This document shows positions 62,355 through 64,000 of a stretch of 64,000 nt of DNA, in pieces. Below the pieces are notes generated by a model. The model did not search any database. It was not told the origin of the DNA and worked only from the letters and a program-made list of their open reading frames with translations. Numbering within the stretch: position 1 is the stretch's first letter; the number at the start of each line of letters is the position of its first letter. Source of the stretch: Candidatus Kutchimonas denitrificans (GTDB lineage Bacteria; Gemmatimonadota; Gemmatimonadetes; Palauibacterales; KS3-K002); NCBI GenBank assembly GCA_011774835.1, contig JAACAK010000114.1, forward strand, positions 881 to 64,880, read 5' to 3'. A program made the position numbers and the translations under genes.

Positions 62355-62382
62355 ATCTTACCCTCTCCATATAGACCGTGAA
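62355..62382 (-). promoter_or_regulatory. rpsO: Candidate rpsO promoter
   Basis: Minus strand TTCACG (62382-62377), 16 bp, TAAGAT (62360-62355), both 4 of 6. It lies in the 76-bp ribF-rpsO gap, giving rpsO-pnp their own start. Confidence 0.35.
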
Positions 62383-62384
62383 AC

Positions 62385-63356
62385 TTATTCCGACTCGGCC
62401 TCTCTGTAAAGGCGGCCGCCAAGATCCTCGAAGTAGCGCACCGCCTTCGCCCGGTCTCGCTTCATCTGCTCGACCAGCTCCGCTGCGGAGCCGAAGGGCT
62501 GGACGTCGCGCAATCGGGTGAGGAACTCGACGCGGACCTGCTCGCCGTAGAGATCGCCTTCGAACTCGAGCAGGTGGAGCTCGATGGAGGGCGGTGAGCC
62601 ACGGAAGGTGGGACGGGGTCCCAGGTGGAGGAGTCCGACACCCAGGTGGGAGCGGGTCGCCGCGCGGACCGCGTAGATCCCCTCGAGGGGCAGCAGCTTG
62701 TCGGTGCCATGGACGGCGACGTTGGCGGTAGCGAACCCGAGAGTGCGGCCGCGGCCTTCGCCGTGGACCACCACGCCGGTCAGCGAGTACGGTCGACCGA
62801 GCCCGCGTGCCGCCTTCTCGACGTCGCCCTCCGTGAGCGCGCGCCGGATGCCGCTGGACGATATGGCGTCGTCGTTCTGGAGCACCGGTCTAACGACCTC
62901 GACCCCGAAGCCGTGGCGTGTGCCGATCTCGCGCATCGTGTCGACGTCGCCGCTACGGTCACGTCCGAAGCCGTGATCGTAGCCCACGACGAGCTTGCGC
63001 AACCCGAAGCGGGCCAGCAGCACGTCGCGGACGAACTCCTCCGGAAGGTAGAGCGAGAGCGAGCGGGTGAAGGAGAGGAAGACGGCGTAGTCGAGGCCGG
63101 AGAGGGTCAGGATCTCCTTCTTCTCGTTCGGCGTGGTCAGCAGCCCGGGCGCGGCATCGGGCCGAACGATCTTGAGCGGATGGGGATCGAAGGTGACCAG
63201 CACGCTGAGCAGTCCGTCGCGGCGCGCCGAATCCTCGAGCTGCTGCAGCACCGACCAGTGGCCACGGTGAAGCCCGTCGAAGGTACCCACGGTGATCGCG
63301 GCGCCCCTGTCCTGGAGGGGCAACCCGTGCAGGTCGTAAGAGTTATGGCTCATCAC
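62385..63356 (-). CDS. ribF: Bifunctional riboflavin kinase / FAD synthetase
   Basis: A 323-residue enzyme that makes FMN and FAD. The N-terminal adenylyltransferase has [18 protein letters not shown] (the HxGH-type site), [14 protein letters not shown] and [49 protein letters not shown], where the last part opens the C-terminal kinase. Full length, between truB and rpsO as in many bacteria. Confidence 0.96.
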   Translation of the reverse strand: MMSHNSYDLHGLPLQDRGAAITVGTFDGLHRGHWSVLQQLEDSARRDGLLSVLVTFDPHPLKIVRPDAAPGLLTTPNEKKEILTLSGLDYAVFLSFTRSLSLYLPEEFVRDVLLARFGLRKLVVGYDHGFGRDRSGDVDTMREIGTRHGFGVEVVRPVLQNDDAISSSGIRRALTEGDVEKAARGLGRPYSLTGVVVHGEGRGRTLGFATANVAVHGTDKLLPLEGIYAVRAATRSHLGVGLLHLGPRPTFRGSPPSIELHLLEFEGDLYGEQVRVEFLTRLRDVQPFGSAAELVEQMKRDRAKAVRYFEDLGGRLYREAESE

Positions 63357-63373
63357 GCAGCGCCCTCGCCGAA

Positions 63374-64000
63374 TCAGGCCGCGATGAAGACTTTGCGTGG
63401 CCGCAGGCGCCCGTCCCGCGCCTCCGCCACCGCCGCCAGTTCATCCCCGACAAAGACGGCCACGGTCCCGTCGCGCGGCAGCGTGTCGCACTCGATTTCC
63501 CTGCCGTGTCGCAGCGAATCGGCCTCTCTGTCGTCCAAGTCCACCCGCGGCAGGTGCCCGACCGCGGCGGCGGCCGGCAGGGCCCGCGCCTCGATCTCGG
63601 CCTCCGTGGTTTCCTCGTCGAGCCGGATCGCCTCCTCGACCCGGAACGGCCCGATGCGGGTGCGGCGCAGTTCCTCGAGGTGCGCGCCGACGCCCAACGT
63701 TTCCCCCAGGTCCCGGGCCACCGCCCGCACGTACGTCCCGCTCGAGCACTCGATCTCGAACGAGACTCGCGGCGGCTCGAACTCGAGCAGCTCCAGCCGG
63801 TGGATCGTCACGCGCTGCGGCGTCAGCTCGGCCGGCTCACCGCTCCGGGCGAGCCGGTAGGCCGGCTTGCCAGATACCTTCTTGGCCGAATAGTCGGGGG
63901 GCCGCTGCTCGATCGCGCCCAGCTGCCGACCGAGAGCGCGACGCACGTCGTCGGCGTCGATCTCGTGCCAGGCCTCGCTGCTGGCGAGGACGCGACCGGT
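63374..64000 (-). CDS. truB: tRNA pseudouridine(55) synthase TruB, C-terminal part
   Basis: The frame is open to the right edge; 208 residues are visible. The GVLDP region with the catalytic Asp lies beyond the window. The visible part has TGRVLASSEAWHEI, QRPPDYSAKKVSGKPAYRLARSGE and CSSGTYVRAVARDLGE, hallmarks of TruB, then LRRTRIGPFRVEEA. It makes the T-loop pseudouridine. It precedes ribF by 17 bp, the usual truB-ribF-rpsO-pnp order. Confidence 0.95.
   Translation of the reverse strand, partial: TGRVLASSEAWHEIDADDVRRALGRQLGAIEQRPPDYSAKKVSGKPAYRLARSGEPAELTPQRVTIHRLELLEFEPPRVSFEIECSSGTYVRAVARDLGETLGVGAHLEELRRTRIGPFRVEEAIRLDEETTEAEIEARALPAAAAVGHLPRVDLDDREADSLRHGREIECDTLPRDGTVAVFVGDELAAVAEARDGRLRPRKVFIAA

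Overview
The window is a GC-rich, densely packed chromosomal segment from a Gram-negative (diderm) bacterium, most likely a Gemmatimonadota member or a close relative. Several things point that way together: an ADOP-type orphan permease, a DUF4159/DUF4175 gene block, a TonB-dependent receptor followed by beta-propeller lipoproteins, many small lipoproteins with clear lipoboxes, a short archaeal/eukaryal-type prolyl-tRNA synthetase, and a complete Rod-complex (mre/mrd) operon. This taxonomic call is inference from gene content; no rRNA gene is present. I found no tRNA, rRNA, CRISPR, transposase or prophage gene, so this looks like core chromosome, not an island.

Layout. 1-8.1 kb: end of a short-chain dehydrogenase, an ADOP permease, a PQQ-type beta-propeller lipoprotein, an enolase-superfamily enzyme and a YfbK-like von Willebrand factor A lipoprotein. 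8.4-19.4 kb (minus strand): msrA, purH, purN, gmhB, selA, an Ig-like lipoprotein, valS, a TonB-like membrane protein and an LL-diaminopimelate-type aminotransferase. 19.7-28.2 kb (minus): trxA, rsmI and a tightly overlapping block of DUF4159, DUF4175, TPR and a conserved secreted protein. 28.3-29.4 kb (plus): methylmalonyl-CoA epimerase and a glycosyltransferase. 29.5-35.2 kb (minus): a lipoprotein, clpB, two hsp20 genes and an RDD membrane protein. 35.3-43.0 kb (plus): TonB-dependent receptor, PD40 lipoprotein, NHL lipoprotein, OPT transporter and a small lipoprotein. 43.1-64 kb (minus): a long housekeeping run truB, ribF, rpsO, pnp, M16 peptidase, ald, mreB, mreC, mreD, mrdA, rodA, accD, folC, hisS, two small membrane/lipoproteins, proS, guaA, nif3-like.

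How the genes work together. The mreBCD-mrdA-rodA set builds and steers the elongation wall-synthesis machine, and all four of its junctions are exact 4-nt overlaps. purH and purN cover the two formyl-transfer steps of purine synthesis, and guaA the last step to GMP. rpsO-pnp has the classic order with a hairpin between the two genes. clpB and two small heat-shock proteins form a chaperone block. The TonB receptor with two propeller lipoproteins looks like one uptake or sensing unit.

The most unusual feature is non-coding. The gaps between genes are filled with several families of short-word repeats that fold into long inverted structures. One family carries the core GTGTGCGGTGCGTCGGT at five loci. 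Another is built from 8-mers like CCCCGAAT, one is a perfect heptamer array, and one is built from GAACACGGAAC. They share architecture but not sequence, lie between genes, and sit where classical terminators are mostly missing. Other points of note are two genes (mreC and a glycosyltransferase) whose only sensible start is CTG within a CTGA overlap, an apparently leaderless folC with a perfect TATAAT box, and an EF-hand loop in the TonB receptor.
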